Source: Rhizobium sp. Leaf306 (GTDB lineage Bacteria > Pseudomonadota > Alphaproteobacteria > Rhizobiales > Rhizobiaceae). Taken from it: DNA of 64,000 nucleotides. Within the stretch, counting starts at the first letter, position 1. Every line of letters begins with the position of its first letter. The DNA lies in the NCBI RefSeq assembly GCF_001423425.1, contig NZ_LMNX01000004.1, positions 310,001 to 374,000 on the forward strand. The letters run 5' to 3'. The translations under genes and the position numbers were made by a program. Below the pieces are notes generated by a model, which worked only from the letters and a program-made list of their open reading frames with translations, had not been told where the DNA came from and did no database searches. Below are positions 44,930 through 54,173 of this stretch, in pieces.

Positions 44930-47272
44930 TTAACGCGGCAGCGCGTAGGCGATGACGTAGTCGCCGGGTGTGGTGCCGACCGAGCCGTGGCCGCCTGCGA
45001 CCATGACGACGAACTGGCGTCCGTCCTCGACCGCGTAGGTCATCGGCGTCGCCTGACCGCCGGCCGGAAGCCGGGCTTCCCACAGCGTCTTGCCGTTCTT
45101 CAGGTCATAGGCACGCAGGTAGTTGTCGACGGCGGCACCGAGGAAGGCAACGCCACCCTTGGTGATCATCGGGCCACCGATGCCGGGAACGCCGACCTTG
45201 AACGGCAGCGGCAGCGGGGTCATGTCGTGGACAGTACCGTTGCGATGCTTGTAGGCGGTCTTGCCGGTGCGAAGATCGACGCCGGCGACATAACCCCATG
45301 GCGGTGCCTGGCAAGGAATGTTCAACGGACCGAGGAACGGACCCATCAACACGCCGTAAGGTGCGCCGTCATTGCGGTTGAGGCCCTGTTCCGAACCCTT
45401 TTCGTCCTGACCCTTCGCCGGGATATCCGCACGCGGAACCAGCTTGGAGGTAAAGGCGAGATAGGTCGGCATGCCGAACATCACCTGGCGTTCGGGATCG
45501 ACTGCGACGGAGCCCCAGTTGAACGTTCCGAAATTGCCGGGATAGATAATCGAGCCGTTGAGCGACGGCGGCGTGTAGCGACCCTCGTAGTTATACTGAT
45601 GGTACCAGATACGGCACACCATCTGGTCGAGCATCGAGACGCCCCACATGTCGCTTTCCTTCAGCGGCTCCGGCTTGAAGGAGACGGCCGAGGTCGGCTG
45701 GGTTGGCGCAGTGAAATCCTCCGGGATGGCACCCTTTGGAGCAGGCTCCTCGGTGATCGGGAAGACCGGCTCGCCCGTGCGACGGTCAAGAACGTAGATG
45801 TCGCCCTGCTTGGTAGGGCCAACCAGCGCCGGCACCACGGAATTGTCCGGGCGCGACAGGTCGATCAGCACCGGCTGGGCCGGCACGTCCATGTCCCAGA
45901 GATCGTGATGCACTGTCTGGCGAACCCAGCGGTCGGCACCGGTATTGATGTCGAGAGCAACGATCGAGGACGAGTATTTCTCGACGCTTTCCGAACGGTT
46001 CATGCCGAGCTGGTCGGGCACCTGGTTGCCGAGCGGGATGTAGACGAGACTGAGTTCCTCATCGACCGAGAACACCGACCAGCTGTTGGGCGAGTTGGTC
46101 GTGTAGGTCTGGCCCTCGGGAAGCGGCTGGGTCTGGCTCGGATTGCCCGAATCCCAGTTCCAGATCAGATCGCCGGTGTTGACGTCGAAGGCGCGGATGA
46201 CGCCGGACTGTTCCTGCGTCGAGTAGTTGTCGTTGACGGCACCGCCGATGATGATCTTGTTGCCGACGATCGCAGGCGGTGATGTGGAATAGTAGTAACC
46301 GGCCGGATTGTGCTTCATCCCGGCTTCCAGCCGCAGCGTGCCATTGTCAGCAAATGCAGGGCAAACCTGACCGTTGGCCGCATCAAGCGCGATCAGACGC
46401 GCATCGGATGTCGGAAGATAGACGCGCTCGGCGCATGCCGAACCCGCGGCTGCCGCCTGGTCCTTATAATAGCTGACGCCGCGGCAGGTCTGGTGCTGGC
46501 GGTCCGGGTTCATGCCGGAATTCGGGTCGTAGCGCCACTTCTCCTTGCCGGTCGTCGCATCGAGCGCGATGGCGAGATTGTGCGGCGTGCAGAGATAAAG
46601 CGAGCTGCCGACCTTGAGCGGCGTGACCTGATAGGTCGTCTCGCCCACGTCGTCCGGCCGCTTCACGTCACCGGTCTGGTAGCGCCAGACTTCCGTGAGG
46701 TTGGCAACGTTGTCCACATTGACCTGGTCGAGCGGCGAATAGCGCTGGCCATAGGGCGTGCGGCCATACTGGTGCCATTCGCCATCAGGCACATCACCGC
46801 CGAGCTTCGGGGCGGCTGCGACCGACTGGTCCGGCAGCTCACCGCTCTGGTCGTAGGGGTCAAAGAACATCGAGGCGACGGCGACGACCACGGCAATGAC
46901 CGAGGCGATGGCCAGCGGTACGGCACTGGCGCTGTATTGCATGCCGGATGGGCTGAGAAAGCCGAGCGGCTTGCGGATCCACGGTGTCAGCAGCCAGAAG
47001 CCGAGGACGATGATGAGACCGCCGCGCGGGCCGAGCTGCCACCAGTCGAAACCGACTTCCCAAAGCGCCCAGACGAGCGAAACGATGACAATACCGGCAT
47101 AGACATGCAGTGCCGCGCGTTTCTTAAGGAAAAGCAGAATGGCGGTCAGCACAAAGGCAAGGCCGCAGATGAGATAATAAACACTACCCCCCAGCATGAC
47201 GAGCTGTCCGCCGCCGATGGCGAGAGCGAGCCCGAGCAGGGTGAAGATGATGGCGGTGATCTTGAGAGCCAT
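44930..47272 (-). CDS. gcd: Membrane-bound PQQ-dependent glucose dehydrogenase
   Basis: A 780-aa quinoprotein, full length for the family. About five N-terminal helices (residues 1-135, GLALAIGGGQLVMLGGSVYYL and following) anchor a periplasmic eight-bladed PQQ propeller, with EWHQYGRTPYGQRYSPLDQV at its start, and TTGKEKWRYDPNSGMNPD, VNDNYSTQEQSGVIRAFD and WDMDVPAQPVLIDL. It oxidises glucose to gluconolactone and passes electrons to ubiquinone. The pqq genes are not in this window. It is convergent with the BON gene. Confidence 0.94.
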   Translation of the reverse strand: MALKITAIIFTLLGLALAIGGGQLVMLGGSVYYLICGLAFVLTAILLFLKKRAALHVYAGIVIVSLVWALWEVGFDWWQLGPRGGLIIVLGFWLLTPWIRKPLGFLSPSGMQYSASAVPLAIASVIAVVVAVASMFFDPYDQSGELPDQSVAAAPKLGGDVPDGEWHQYGRTPYGQRYSPLDQVNVDNVANLTEVWRYQTGDVKRPDDVGETTYQVTPLKVGSSLYLCTPHNLAIALDATTGKEKWRYDPNSGMNPDRQHQTCRGVSYYKDQAAAAGSACAERVYLPTSDARLIALDAANGQVCPAFADNGTLRLEAGMKHNPAGYYYSTSPPAIVGNKIIIGGAVNDNYSTQEQSGVIRAFDVNTGDLIWNWDSGNPSQTQPLPEGQTYTTNSPNSWSVFSVDEELSLVYIPLGNQVPDQLGMNRSESVEKYSSSIVALDINTGADRWVRQTVHHDLWDMDVPAQPVLIDLSRPDNSVVPALVGPTKQGDIYVLDRRTGEPVFPITEEPAPKGAIPEDFTAPTQPTSAVSFKPEPLKESDMWGVSMLDQMVCRIWYHQYNYEGRYTPPSLNGSIIYPGNFGTFNWGSVAVDPERQVMFGMPTYLAFTSKLVPRADIPAKGQDEKGSEQGLNRNDGAPYGVLMGPFLGPLNIPCQAPPWGYVAGVDLRTGKTAYKHRNGTVHDMTPLPLPFKVGVPGIGGPMITKGGVAFLGAAVDNYLRAYDLKNGKTLWEARLPAGGQATPMTYAVEDGRQFVVMVAGGHGSVGTTPGDYVIAYALPR

Positions 47273-47493
47273 GGTGGTTTCCGTTCCGAACTGAAGACGG
47301 GCATTATAGGTGGCAAGCCGGACATTCAGCCGGTGTCGCGTGGTAATCTAGCGCTCTCCGGAGATGTTCAAGATACGATACGGAATGCCAGCCGTGCAGA
47401 AGTGCGAGAACAAACGGGCGCTCTGCTCGTTCGGAAAGAGAACGCCGCAGCGATCGACGGCGACCCACTCAAACAGGGATTGCAAGCACAGCC

Positions 47494-48222
47494 ATGGCAT
47501 ATGAACTCTACTACTGGGACGGCCTGCAGGGTCGCGGCGAATTCGTCAGACTGGCGCTGGAAGACGCCGGTGCGGACTATCTCGACGTGGCGAGAACCAC
47601 GGACGGGTCCGAAAAGATGATGAATTACCTGAAGGGCAGCCAAGCCTATCCCGACCTGCCATTCGCTCCGCCGTTTCTGAGAGACGGCGAGATCGTCGTC
47701 TCGCATGTCGCCAACATCCTGCACTATCTCGGCCCGAAGCTCGGGCTTGCTTCCGATGACGAACGGTTGCGTGTTTTTGCGCAGGGTCTGCAGCTGACGA
47801 TCACCGACTTCGTGGCCGAGGTTCACGACACCCACCATCCGATCAGCACCGGGGACTATTACGAGGATCAGAAGCCGGAGGCCAAGGCGCGCACAAAGGC
47901 GTTTCTTGCGCAGCGGGTGCCAAAGTTTCTCGGTTATTTCGACGGCGTGATCGGATCAAACCCGACCGGCGAAGGCTGGGCTGTCGGCGGCGCGATCACC
48001 TATGTGGACCTGTCGCTCTTCCAGATCGCCGAAGGGTTGACCTACGCTTTCCCGCGGGCGATGGCATCGCTGGACAGCCGGTATCCGAATGTGGCCAGAC
48101 TTCGCGACGCCGTCGGGAAAAGGCCGAGGATCTCTGCCTATCTCAAATCGGAGCGCCGCATCGCTTTCAACGAGAGCGGTATCTTTCGCCACTATCCCGA
48201 ACTCGACGAGGATCCGGCGTAG
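47494..48222 (+). CDS. Glutathione S-transferase family protein
   Basis: A 242-aa GST. Thioredoxin-like N-terminal domain (YELYYWDGLQGRGEFVRLALEDAG, about 1-80, with a cis-Pro/Ser glutathione site near FAPPFLRDGEIVVSHVANILHYL) and an all-alpha C-terminal domain. The RGE segment resembles alpha/sigma-type GSTs. Cytoplasmic; substrate unknown. Stress setting fits the surrounding genes, but no EcfG box is seen upstream. Confidence 0.88.
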   Translation: MAYELYYWDGLQGRGEFVRLALEDAGADYLDVARTTDGSEKMMNYLKGSQAYPDLPFAPPFLRDGEIVVSHVANILHYLGPKLGLASDDERLRVFAQGLQLTITDFVAEVHDTHHPISTGDYYEDQKPEAKARTKAFLAQRVPKFLGYFDGVIGSNPTGEGWAVGGAITYVDLSLFQIAEGLTYAFPRAMASLDSRYPNVARLRDAVGKRPRISAYLKSERRIAFNESGIFRHYPELDEDPA

Positions 48223-48248
48223 GCGCTTTGGCGCCTTGACGTTTCTGG

Positions 48249-48317
48249 CTAGATAAATGCGAAGACAGGAGCGACCGTGGCTATCATGATCGCGGTCGCG
48301 ATCAGTACGAACTTCAT
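48249..48317 (-). CDS. Small single-span membrane peptide, 22 aa
   Basis: ATG at 48317 (MKFVLIATAI...) codes for a hydrophobic segment ending VFAFI and a TAG stop. The ribosome-binding region AGGAGCGCAAGGAC is strong. It lies 65 nt downstream of the sigma-factor stop on the same strand, so may be its last cistron. Function unknown; too short for any family call. Confidence 0.45.
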   Translation of the reverse strand: MKFVLIATAIMIATVAPVFAFI

Positions 48318-48382
48318 GTCCTTGCGCTCCTGAGCATTGATGGCTGCCTCTTCGGGCAGCCGCGTTTGGATGACGAGCGGGG

Positions 48383-48889
48383 TTATCTTGCTTCCTCCCC
48401 CAGTTCCTGAAGGATCTGGTGCCGTGCGCGATTGAGACGACTCTTGACCGTTCCAACAGCGCAGCCGCAGATTTCGGCCGTTGCCTCGTAGCTCTCGCCG
48501 AGGATTGCAACCAGCGTTAATACCTCGCGGTAATGGGGAGGCAGCTTTACGAGAGCGTCGCGAACTTCCTTCGCCCTGATTGCCATTTCCTGCGAAGCAG
48601 CTATCGGCGTATCGCCCGACACGTTTTCTTCGAGCCCTGGAGCCTCGCGGCCTAAAATCTTGGATCGGGTATAGAACGTGTTGCGCATGATGGTGAAGAG
48701 CCAGGACTTCAGCCGCGTGCCGCGCTCGAACTTGTCGAGGTTGGCCAGCGCCTTCATCAGCGTTTCCTGCACGAGATCGTCGGCATCCGTCGTATTGCGG
48801 CAGAACGTACGCGCGAAGGCACGAAGCGCCGGTATAAGCTTCACGATATCTGCCCGCGCAGGATCGCCATTCAACTGTGATTCAGACAC
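48383..48889 (-). CDS. ECF sigma factor, EcfG/RpoE2-like (general stress response)
   Basis: A 168-aa sigma factor: region 2 ALRAFARTFCRNTTDADDLVQETLMKALANLDKFERGTRLKSWLFTIMRN and region 4 LVKLPPHYREVLTLVAILGESYEATAEICGCAVGTVKSRLNRAR. The starting codon is GTG with GAGAGG upstream. A perfect GGAAC-N17-CGTT box precedes it, so it may activate its own gene as EcfG does. It lies opposite a NepR-like gene. ECF groups 15 and 26 look alike at this level, so its identity as EcfG is inferred from the promoter pattern. Confidence 0.85.
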   Translation of the reverse strand: MSESQLNGDPARADIVKLIPALRAFARTFCRNTTDADDLVQETLMKALANLDKFERGTRLKSWLFTIMRNTFYTRSKILGREAPGLEENVSGDTPIAASQEMAIRAKEVRDALVKLPPHYREVLTLVAILGESYEATAEICGCAVGTVKSRLNRARHQILQELGEEAR

Positions 48890-48935
48890 CGTTGCCTACC
48901 TCTCCCAAGTCTCGACGGCCGGATTGACTTCTGCA

Positions 48936-48961
48936 AACGCGTGCCCCTTCATTTTGGTTCC
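48936..48961 (-). promoter_or_regulatory. EcfG-type promoter of the sigma-factor gene (perfect)
   Basis: On the minus strand GGAAC (48961-48957), 17-nt spacer, CGTT (48939-48936), 46 nt upstream of the sigma start codon; matches the alphaproteobacterial EcfG consensus exactly. Confidence 0.75.
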
Positions 48962-49030
48962 GCCCTCTCAACCCCACCCGGAGATTGCCGGCAGATCACC
49001 TTGAAAATATGGGGCTCTTGCCGGCCTGCC

Positions 49031-49315
<285 letters not shown>

Positions 49316-49342
49316 TACCGACCCGGACCATTGGAACAAAGT

Positions 49343-49375
49343 GGGCGGCCTCCGAATAGGAGGTCGCCCTTTTTC
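49343..49375 (+). terminator. Rho-independent terminator
   Basis: GGGCGGCCTCC (49343-49353) pairs with GGAGGTCGCCC (49359-49369), one mismatch, followed by TTTTTC. Confidence 0.85.
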
Positions 49376-49509
49376 ATTCTTCGCTGTGACTTTTTCGGGA
49401 TATCCGAAATTAATCTTATTGGTATAAGAGGTTTCTAAAGGGCTCAGGGAATGCGGGCGAAAGCGTCCGGCAGAGGGTGTTTTCGGTGGCGGTGACGTCA
49501 GAGGTCGGA

Positions 49510-49689
49510 ATGAAGAAGCAGAGCAAGCCGGTGGAAGAAAAAGACGCGAGTTTCGGACGCAGCGTCAACCGCAAGGTTTCCGTTCTGTTGGCGGAGATCG
49601 AGAAGGAAGACGTGCCCGATCGCCTGCTCGGTCTTGCCCTGCAGCTTCAGAAGGAATTGTCCGAAAAGCTCGACGGTAAAGGCAGCTGA
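49510..49689 (+). CDS. NepR-like small anti-sigma protein
   Basis: A 59-aa protein. The central part RKVSVLLAEIEKEDVPDRLL (residues 21-40) followed by GLALQLQKELSEKL matches the NepR pattern of two helices joined by a VPDR turn. NepR holds EcfG inactive until phosphorylated PhyR removes it. Size and the nearby EcfG-like gene (620 nt away, opposite strand) fit. I chose ATG 49510 over the longer frame at 49477. No phyR-like gene is in the window. The assignment rests on the pattern alone. Confidence 0.55.
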   Translation: MKKQSKPVEEKDASFGRSVNRKVSVLLAEIEKEDVPDRLLGLALQLQKELSEKLDGKGS

Positions 49690-49794
49690 CCGCCTGACCT
49701 CGAGATGAGCGCCCGCCGGCGCATGCGCGAACATCTGATCTGCGGACCAACCGCAAGCTGTCGCCCCTTCTCGACCTTTTTCACAAATATGTGA

Positions 49795-49819
49795 GGAACT
49801 TTCAGCTTCTGCTTTGGTT
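49795..49819 (+). promoter_or_regulatory. EcfG-like promoter (one mismatch)
   Basis: GGAAC (49795-49799), 16-nt spacer, GGTT (49816-49819) in place of CGTT, 36 nt upstream of the ferritin-like gene. Confidence 0.5.
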
Positions 49820-49855
49820 CATTGGGTGCGAATTCGACTCTCAAGGAGATCCACC

Positions 49856-50356
49856 ATGGCTAAAGACAAAACCCTCGAAGACCTGTTCTACGAAACGCTG
49901 AAGGACATCTACTACGCCGAGCGCCAGATCGTGAAAGCGCTGCCGAAAATGGCCCGCGGTGCCCAGGATCCGAAGCTGAAGGCCGCTTTCGAGACCCATA
50001 AGGAAGAGACGGAAGGCCAGATCGAACGTCTGAAGCAGGTTTTCGAACTGATCGGCAAGCGCGCTCAGGGCAAGACCTGCGACGCGATCGAAGGCATCCT
50101 GTCCGAAGGCGAGGAAATCCTCGAAGAATTCAAGGGCACATCGGCTCTCGACGCCGGCCTTCTGGCCGCTGCACAGGCAGTCGAACACTATGAGATCAGC
50201 CGTTACGGCACGCTGCGCACATGGGCGACCGAACTCGGCCTGAAGGACGTGGCAAAGCTTCTCGACGAGACGCTTGCAGAAGAAAGCAAGACCGACGAAG
50301 CGCTGTCTGCACTGGCACAGTCCACCGTCAACGCCGCTGCCAAGAAGGCAGCCTGA
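49856..50356 (+). CDS. YciF/YciE-type ferritin-like protein (DUF892)
   Basis: A 166-aa four-helix protein: TLEDLFYETLKDIYYAERQIVKALPKMA (first helix with acidic metal ligands), THKEETEGQIERLKQVFE, AAQAVEHYEISRYGTLRTWA. These match the DUF892 family with a di-metal centre, linked to stress. ATG 49856 is preceded by AAGGAGATCCACC; the frame extends upstream but without support. Confidence 0.9.
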   Translation: MAKDKTLEDLFYETLKDIYYAERQIVKALPKMARGAQDPKLKAAFETHKEETEGQIERLKQVFELIGKRAQGKTCDAIEGILSEGEEILEEFKGTSALDAGLLAAAQAVEHYEISRYGTLRTWATELGLKDVAKLLDETLAEESKTDEALSALAQSTVNAAAKKAA

Positions 50357-50369
50357 TCGCGCAGCGACA

Positions 50370-50400
50370 GACGCCCGGTCACCAGATCGGGCGTTTCTTC
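50370..50400 (+). terminator. Terminator after the ferritin-like gene
   Basis: ACGCCCG (50371-50377) pairs with CGGGCGT (50388-50394), followed by TTTCTTC. Confidence 0.7.
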
Positions 50401-50423
50401 GCGAACGTGACGCCAGAAAAACG

Positions 50424-50452
50424 AAAAGGTCCGGCACATGCCGGACCTTTTT
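50424..50452. terminator. Second, symmetrical terminator
   Basis: AAAAGGTCCGGC-ACAT-GCCGGACCTTTTT is a near-perfect hairpin with A and T runs at either side, so it can end transcription from both sides. The remaining 50453-50572 holds nothing recognised. Confidence 0.85.
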
Positions 50453-50572
50453 GGATTGAGTTGCGACCAGCGACATCGACGCCCGGACTATGGCCAAAAC
50501 AAAAACGCTCCGCAGTCCCACAGGATTGCGAAGACGTATGAATGACTTGGCAGCCAAAAAAAACGGTGTCAA

Positions 50573-50812
50573 TCAGCTATGGTAAGCGGCTTTCGGAATG
50601 CCGGATTTCGGCAGCATTTCGATCGGAGCCATCTTTCCATCCACACCAAGCCTGCGGAAAACTCCGGCATGGAATCGTCCACGCCGCAGCAGTTGGACCT
50701 TCGCCGCCTCCACGGCAAGTTCCACTGTATGGAAGTACGAAGTTGAATGTACCCCGTCAATTACATAGACCCAGCCCGTTGCGTCTGGAACAATATCGCA
50801 GTAGTTTTGCAT
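50573..50812 (-). CDS. Small DUF2188-like protein
   Basis: A 79-aa protein: GWVYVIDGVHSTSYFHTVELAVEAAKVQLLRRGRFHAG is a beta-beta-alpha pattern resembling DUF2188 (tryptophan at the first strand, alanine-rich helix). GGGAGGAG precedes ATG 50812, and a perfect EcfG box lies upstream, so it is probably stress-induced. The longer frame to 51010 is rejected. Confidence 0.7.
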   Translation of the reverse strand: MQNYCDIVPDATGWVYVIDGVHSTSYFHTVELAVEAAKVQLLRRGRFHAGVFRRLGVDGKMAPIEMLPKSGIPKAAYHS

Positions 50813-50838
50813 TGCAGCGTCTCCTCCCGGCGGTCTCG

Positions 50839-50863
50839 AACGCGTAACTCCTCGAATAGTTCC
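50839..50863 (-). promoter_or_regulatory. EcfG-type promoter (perfect)
   Basis: On the minus strand GGAAC (50863-50859), 16-nt spacer, CGTT (50842-50839), 26 nt upstream of the small gene. Confidence 0.75.
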
Positions 50864-50925
50864 GTCCGGTCGGTTGTTTGTGCCAACACGATTTGAATCA
50901 ATCGAATTTCTGTCGTGAAATCCAT

Positions 50926-50950
50926 GGAACTTATTCCCAACAAGGTCGTT
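50926..50950 (+). promoter_or_regulatory. EcfG-type promoter (perfect)
   Basis: GGAAC (50926-50930), 16-nt spacer, CGTT (50947-50950), 27 nt upstream of the DUF2934 gene. It is back-to-back with the preceding EcfG box. Confidence 0.75.
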
Positions 50951-50977
50951 TCGGCTTTTGGGTGAATGGAGACAAAG

Positions 50978-51343
50978 ATGGCTGATTCCGAACAAGACTG
51001 GATCAAGCACCGCGCGTATGCGCTCTGGGAGGAAGAGGGGTATCCTTCAGGCAAAGATACGGAGCACTGGGAGCGCGCCAAACTGGAGTTTGCGACGTTG
51101 AAGCCGACTGCGTCGGCACCGGCCGCCCACGAACAGCCTGCAGCATCCGCGCCGAAACTGCCCACCGCAAATGCCAAGGATTCCACCGCCAAAGCAGCTA
51201 AGCCTGCCAAGTCAGCGGCGGCGGGGTCCGAAAAATCGAAAAAAGCGCTCGCCTCCGAGGCCTCAAGCGAAAAGAAGTCCGTGCCGGTTTCTCCGGCCCC
51301 GGTTCCCGCGGGCAAACAGCCTGCCAAGAAGCGGTCCCGATAG
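50978..51343 (+). CDS. DUF2934 protein with low-complexity tail
   Basis: A 121-aa protein. The N-terminal 35 residues (DWIKHRAYALWEEEGYPSGKDTEHWERA) are the DUF2934 domain. The rest is an Ala/Lys/Pro/Ser-rich disordered tail ending KKRSR, reminiscent of nucleic-acid-binding tails. GGAGACAAAG precedes ATG 50978; a perfect EcfG box lies upstream. Confidence 0.85.
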   Translation: MADSEQDWIKHRAYALWEEEGYPSGKDTEHWERAKLEFATLKPTASAPAAHEQPAASAPKLPTANAKDSTAKAAKPAKSAAAGSEKSKKALASEASSEKKSVPVSPAPVPAGKQPAKKRSR

Positions 51344-51399
51344 GCCGGGCTGGCCTTTGACGCCAGCCGGGTCACGCAGACAAGAGCGGACATGACGGG

Positions 51400-51420
51400 C
51401 CGCGGCAGTCTCTGCCGCGG
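51400..51420. repeat. GC-rich hairpin
   Basis: CCGCGGCAG (51400-51408), loop TCT, CTGCCGCGG (51412-51420). No T-run. It lies between the DUF2934 gene and the glgA leader; 51344-51722 has no other supported feature. Confidence 0.5.
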
Positions 51421-51722
51421 GGTAATCATTACATCTGAAAGACGGCAATGGCTTTTGCGTATTCGTGTATTTCTCTGACTGGTTTTCCCATTTCGGCGGT
51501 CGCTGACACAGGTCTCCCCTCCGGCACTGATGTGAAATGGCATGGACAAGGGTGGGAGTTGGCATGATGGACGCGTACGGCCCCTTGGATGGCCCCATCG
51601 AAATAGCATCAGTTGATGACCCGGTTGCCAGTCAGAGTACTGACCGTTCGCAGTCGTCGGACGCCGTTCCCGGGCGTAGCACGCAGCGGAGCCTTGGGGG
51701 ACGCAGTGGGGAAAATTTCGCG

Positions 51723-53198
51723 ATGAAAGTATTGTCGGTCACCTCGGAAATCTTCCCGCTGGTCAAGACCGGCGGATTGGCCGATGTGACAGGATCGCTG
51801 CCGAAGGCGCTTGCTGCCCTCGGGATCGATACCATAACGCTCATTCCGGGTTATCCGAAAGTGATGGCCCAGGTAAGCTCCGGCGTGACGCCGCTTGCTC
51901 TGTTCGACGACCTGCTCGGTACCCGCGCGTCGCTGCTGCATGTGAAAATCGAAGGCCTGAACCTGTTCGTGCTCGACGCGCCGGAACTCTATGACCGGCT
52001 TGGCGGACCTTATGTCGACGAGCATGGCAACGACCACCACGACAACTGGCGGCGCTTCGCAGCTCTGTCGAAGGCTGCGGCGGAAATCGCCGGTGGGCTT
52101 CTCCCGGGTTTCGTACCCGATGTCGTTCATACCCATGACTGGCAATCGGCGATGACGTCGGTCTACATGCGCGAAATGGGCTGCGCCATTCCGAGCGTGA
52201 TCACCATCCACAACATCGCGTTCCAGGGCCAGTATTCCGCAGACATCCTTCCCGCGATCGGCCTTCCCAGCTCGCTGTTTTCAATCAACGGGATCGAATA
52301 TTTCGGTGGCATCAGCTACCTGAAGGGCGGATTGCTGACGGCCGACGCGATCACCACGGTCAGCCCCACCTATGCCCGGGAGATCCTCACGCCGCGTTTC
52401 GGCATGGGCCTTGACGGTGTCCTGAACGAGCGCGTGACCGTGTTGCGCGGCATCGTCAACGGCACAGACCTCGACATCTGGGACCCGGCAACGGATCCGC
52501 ATATTCCGCGCAATTACGATGTCAGTTCGCTGAAGCGCAAGCGCGACAACAAGACCGTATTGATGGAAAAGTTCGGGCTCGACCCTGAAGGCAACGGACC
52601 GATCTTTTCCGCCGTCAGCCGCCTCACCTGGCAGAAGGGTTTCGACATGTTCGCCGATACGGCGGACGAGGTCATCCACAATGGCGGTCGTATCATCGTG
52701 TTCGGCCAAGGCGACAAGGATATCGAACAGGCGCTGCTGGATACGGCTGCGCGCTATCCTGGCAAGATGGCCGTCCACATCGGCTACGACGAACCGACCG
52801 CGCATCTCATCCATGCCGGTTCGGACGCGATCGTGCAGCCCTCGCGGTTCGAGCCCTGCGGCCTGACGCAGCTTTACGCGCTTCGCTACGGCACCGTGCC
52901 CGTCGTCTCGCGCACAGGCGGGCTGTCGGAAACCATCATCGATGCCAATGATGCAGCGATGTCGGCACGGGTTGCGACCGGCTTCCAGTTCCACCCTGTG
53001 ACGACCGACGGACTGCGTCTCGCGCTGCGCCGGGCCATGCACGCCTACCAGGAACCGAAAATGTGGGCCCGGCTGCAGAACCAGGCGATGAAGGCGAAAT
53101 TCTCCTGGGAGCGCAGCGCCCAGCAATACGCCACAGTCTACACCAACCTGGTGCGTAAGGCTGGCAACTCCTCCGCGGACCGACGAGCGAGCTACTGA
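51723..53198 (+). CDS. glgA: Glycogen synthase (ADP-glucose type)
   Basis: A 491-aa GT5 glycosyltransferase. ADP-glucose-binding [16 protein letters not shown] (about residues 15-30), [26 protein letters not shown], and the C-terminal active site [28 protein letters not shown]. It lengthens alpha-1,4-glucans. The frame continues to 51537, but conserved sequence begins at ATG 51723. The usual glgB/glgC partners are not here; instead glgX and treZ lie nearby, suggesting a stress-related glycogen-to-trehalose set. Confidence 0.95.
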   Translation: MKVLSVTSEIFPLVKTGGLADVTGSLPKALAALGIDTITLIPGYPKVMAQVSSGVTPLALFDDLLGTRASLLHVKIEGLNLFVLDAPELYDRLGGPYVDEHGNDHHDNWRRFAALSKAAAEIAGGLLPGFVPDVVHTHDWQSAMTSVYMREMGCAIPSVITIHNIAFQGQYSADILPAIGLPSSLFSINGIEYFGGISYLKGGLLTADAITTVSPTYAREILTPRFGMGLDGVLNERVTVLRGIVNGTDLDIWDPATDPHIPRNYDVSSLKRKRDNKTVLMEKFGLDPEGNGPIFSAVSRLTWQKGFDMFADTADEVIHNGGRIIVFGQGDKDIEQALLDTAARYPGKMAVHIGYDEPTAHLIHAGSDAIVQPSRFEPCGLTQLYALRYGTVPVVSRTGGLSETIIDANDAAMSARVATGFQFHPVTTDGLRLALRRAMHAYQEPKMWARLQNQAMKAKFSWERSAQQYATVYTNLVRKAGNSSADRRASY

Positions 53199-53294
53199 TC
53201 CGGCAGGTGCCGTGATCGGCACCTGCGTCGTTTGATTCCTCGACGAACACGGCGCACGGCGCACACAGCGTTCGGCTAACGAGAACCGCAGGTC

Positions 53295-53999
53295 TCAGAC
53301 CGACCGCGTCAGACCACCATCCACCTTCAGGTTCTGCCCGGTGATGTAACCGGCGCCCTCGGATGCCAGGAACGCGACCGTTGCGGCGATTTCCTCGCTT
53401 GTGCCGTAGCGCTTCATCGGCACGCTGTCGCGCCGATCATCGGTTGCCGGCAGGCTGTCGATCCAGCCGGGCAAAACGTTGTTGATGCGCACATTGTCGG
53501 CCGCGTAGGTATCTGCAAAGATTTTCGTATAAGCGGCGAGCCCGGCGCGAAACACCGCCGATGTCGGGAACATCGCGGACGGCTCGAACGCCCAGGCGGT
53601 CGAGATATTGACGATAGAGCCCGACTTCTGGGCCTGCATGATCGGCGCCACCAGCCGCACCGGACGGATGACGTTGAGCAGATAAACATCGAGGCCGGTA
53701 TGCCACTGGTCGTCGGTGATTTCGACGATCTGCGCACGTGGTCCATGGCCGGCGCTGTTGACCAGCACGTCGATCCGTCCCCATGCCTCCATAGTCGCAT
53801 CAACGAGCCGCTTCAGATCGTCGTTGGACTGGTTGGAGCCGGTGATGCCGAGCCCCCCGAGTTCCTGCGCCAAGACCTCGCCCTTACCGGATGAGGACAG
53901 GATCGCCACCTTGAACCCATCGGCCGCGAGCTTCTTCGCAGACGCCGCTCCCATACCGCTTCCCCCCGCTGTGACGATCGCTACCTTTTCTGCCGACAT
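53295..53999 (-). CDS. Short-chain dehydrogenase/reductase
   Basis: A 234-aa SDR: TAGGSGMGAASAKKLAADG (cofactor motif TxGGSGMG), VNSAGHGPR in place of NNAG, catalytic Ser/Tyr region SIVNISTAWAFEPSAMFPTSAVFRAGLAAYTK and a FabG-like C-terminus VAFLASEGAGYITGQNLKVDGGL. The canonical YxxxK Tyr is not evident: the stretch reads FPTSAVFRAGLAAYTK, so catalytic competence is doubtful. GGGAAGGG precedes ATG 53999. Confidence 0.85.
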   Translation of the reverse strand: MSAEKVAIVTAGGSGMGAASAKKLAADGFKVAILSSSGKGEVLAQELGGLGITGSNQSNDDLKRLVDATMEAWGRIDVLVNSAGHGPRAQIVEITDDQWHTGLDVYLLNVIRPVRLVAPIMQAQKSGSIVNISTAWAFEPSAMFPTSAVFRAGLAAYTKIFADTYAADNVRINNVLPGWIDSLPATDDRRDSVPMKRYGTSEEIAATVAFLASEGAGYITGQNLKVDGGLTRSV

Positions 54000-54119
54000 A
54001 CTGTGCTTCCCTTCCCTGCATCGTGGTGTGTACAGAGACATAGCATGAGGAAAAGCTGTCATCGAATGAGTTCGGCTGAAGGCTGGTGAGTTCTGCCCTT
54101 GGGGCATACCACCCAAACG

Positions 54120-54146
54120 AAAAACCCCGCCGGAGACCGGCGGGGC
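54120..54146 (-). terminator. Terminator after glgX
   Basis: CCCCGCCGG-AGA-CCGGCGGGG, followed on the minus strand by TTTTT, 27 nt beyond the glgX stop. Confidence 0.9.
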
Positions 54147-54173
54147 TTGGAGATCAGAGTATTCAGGCTGCCA

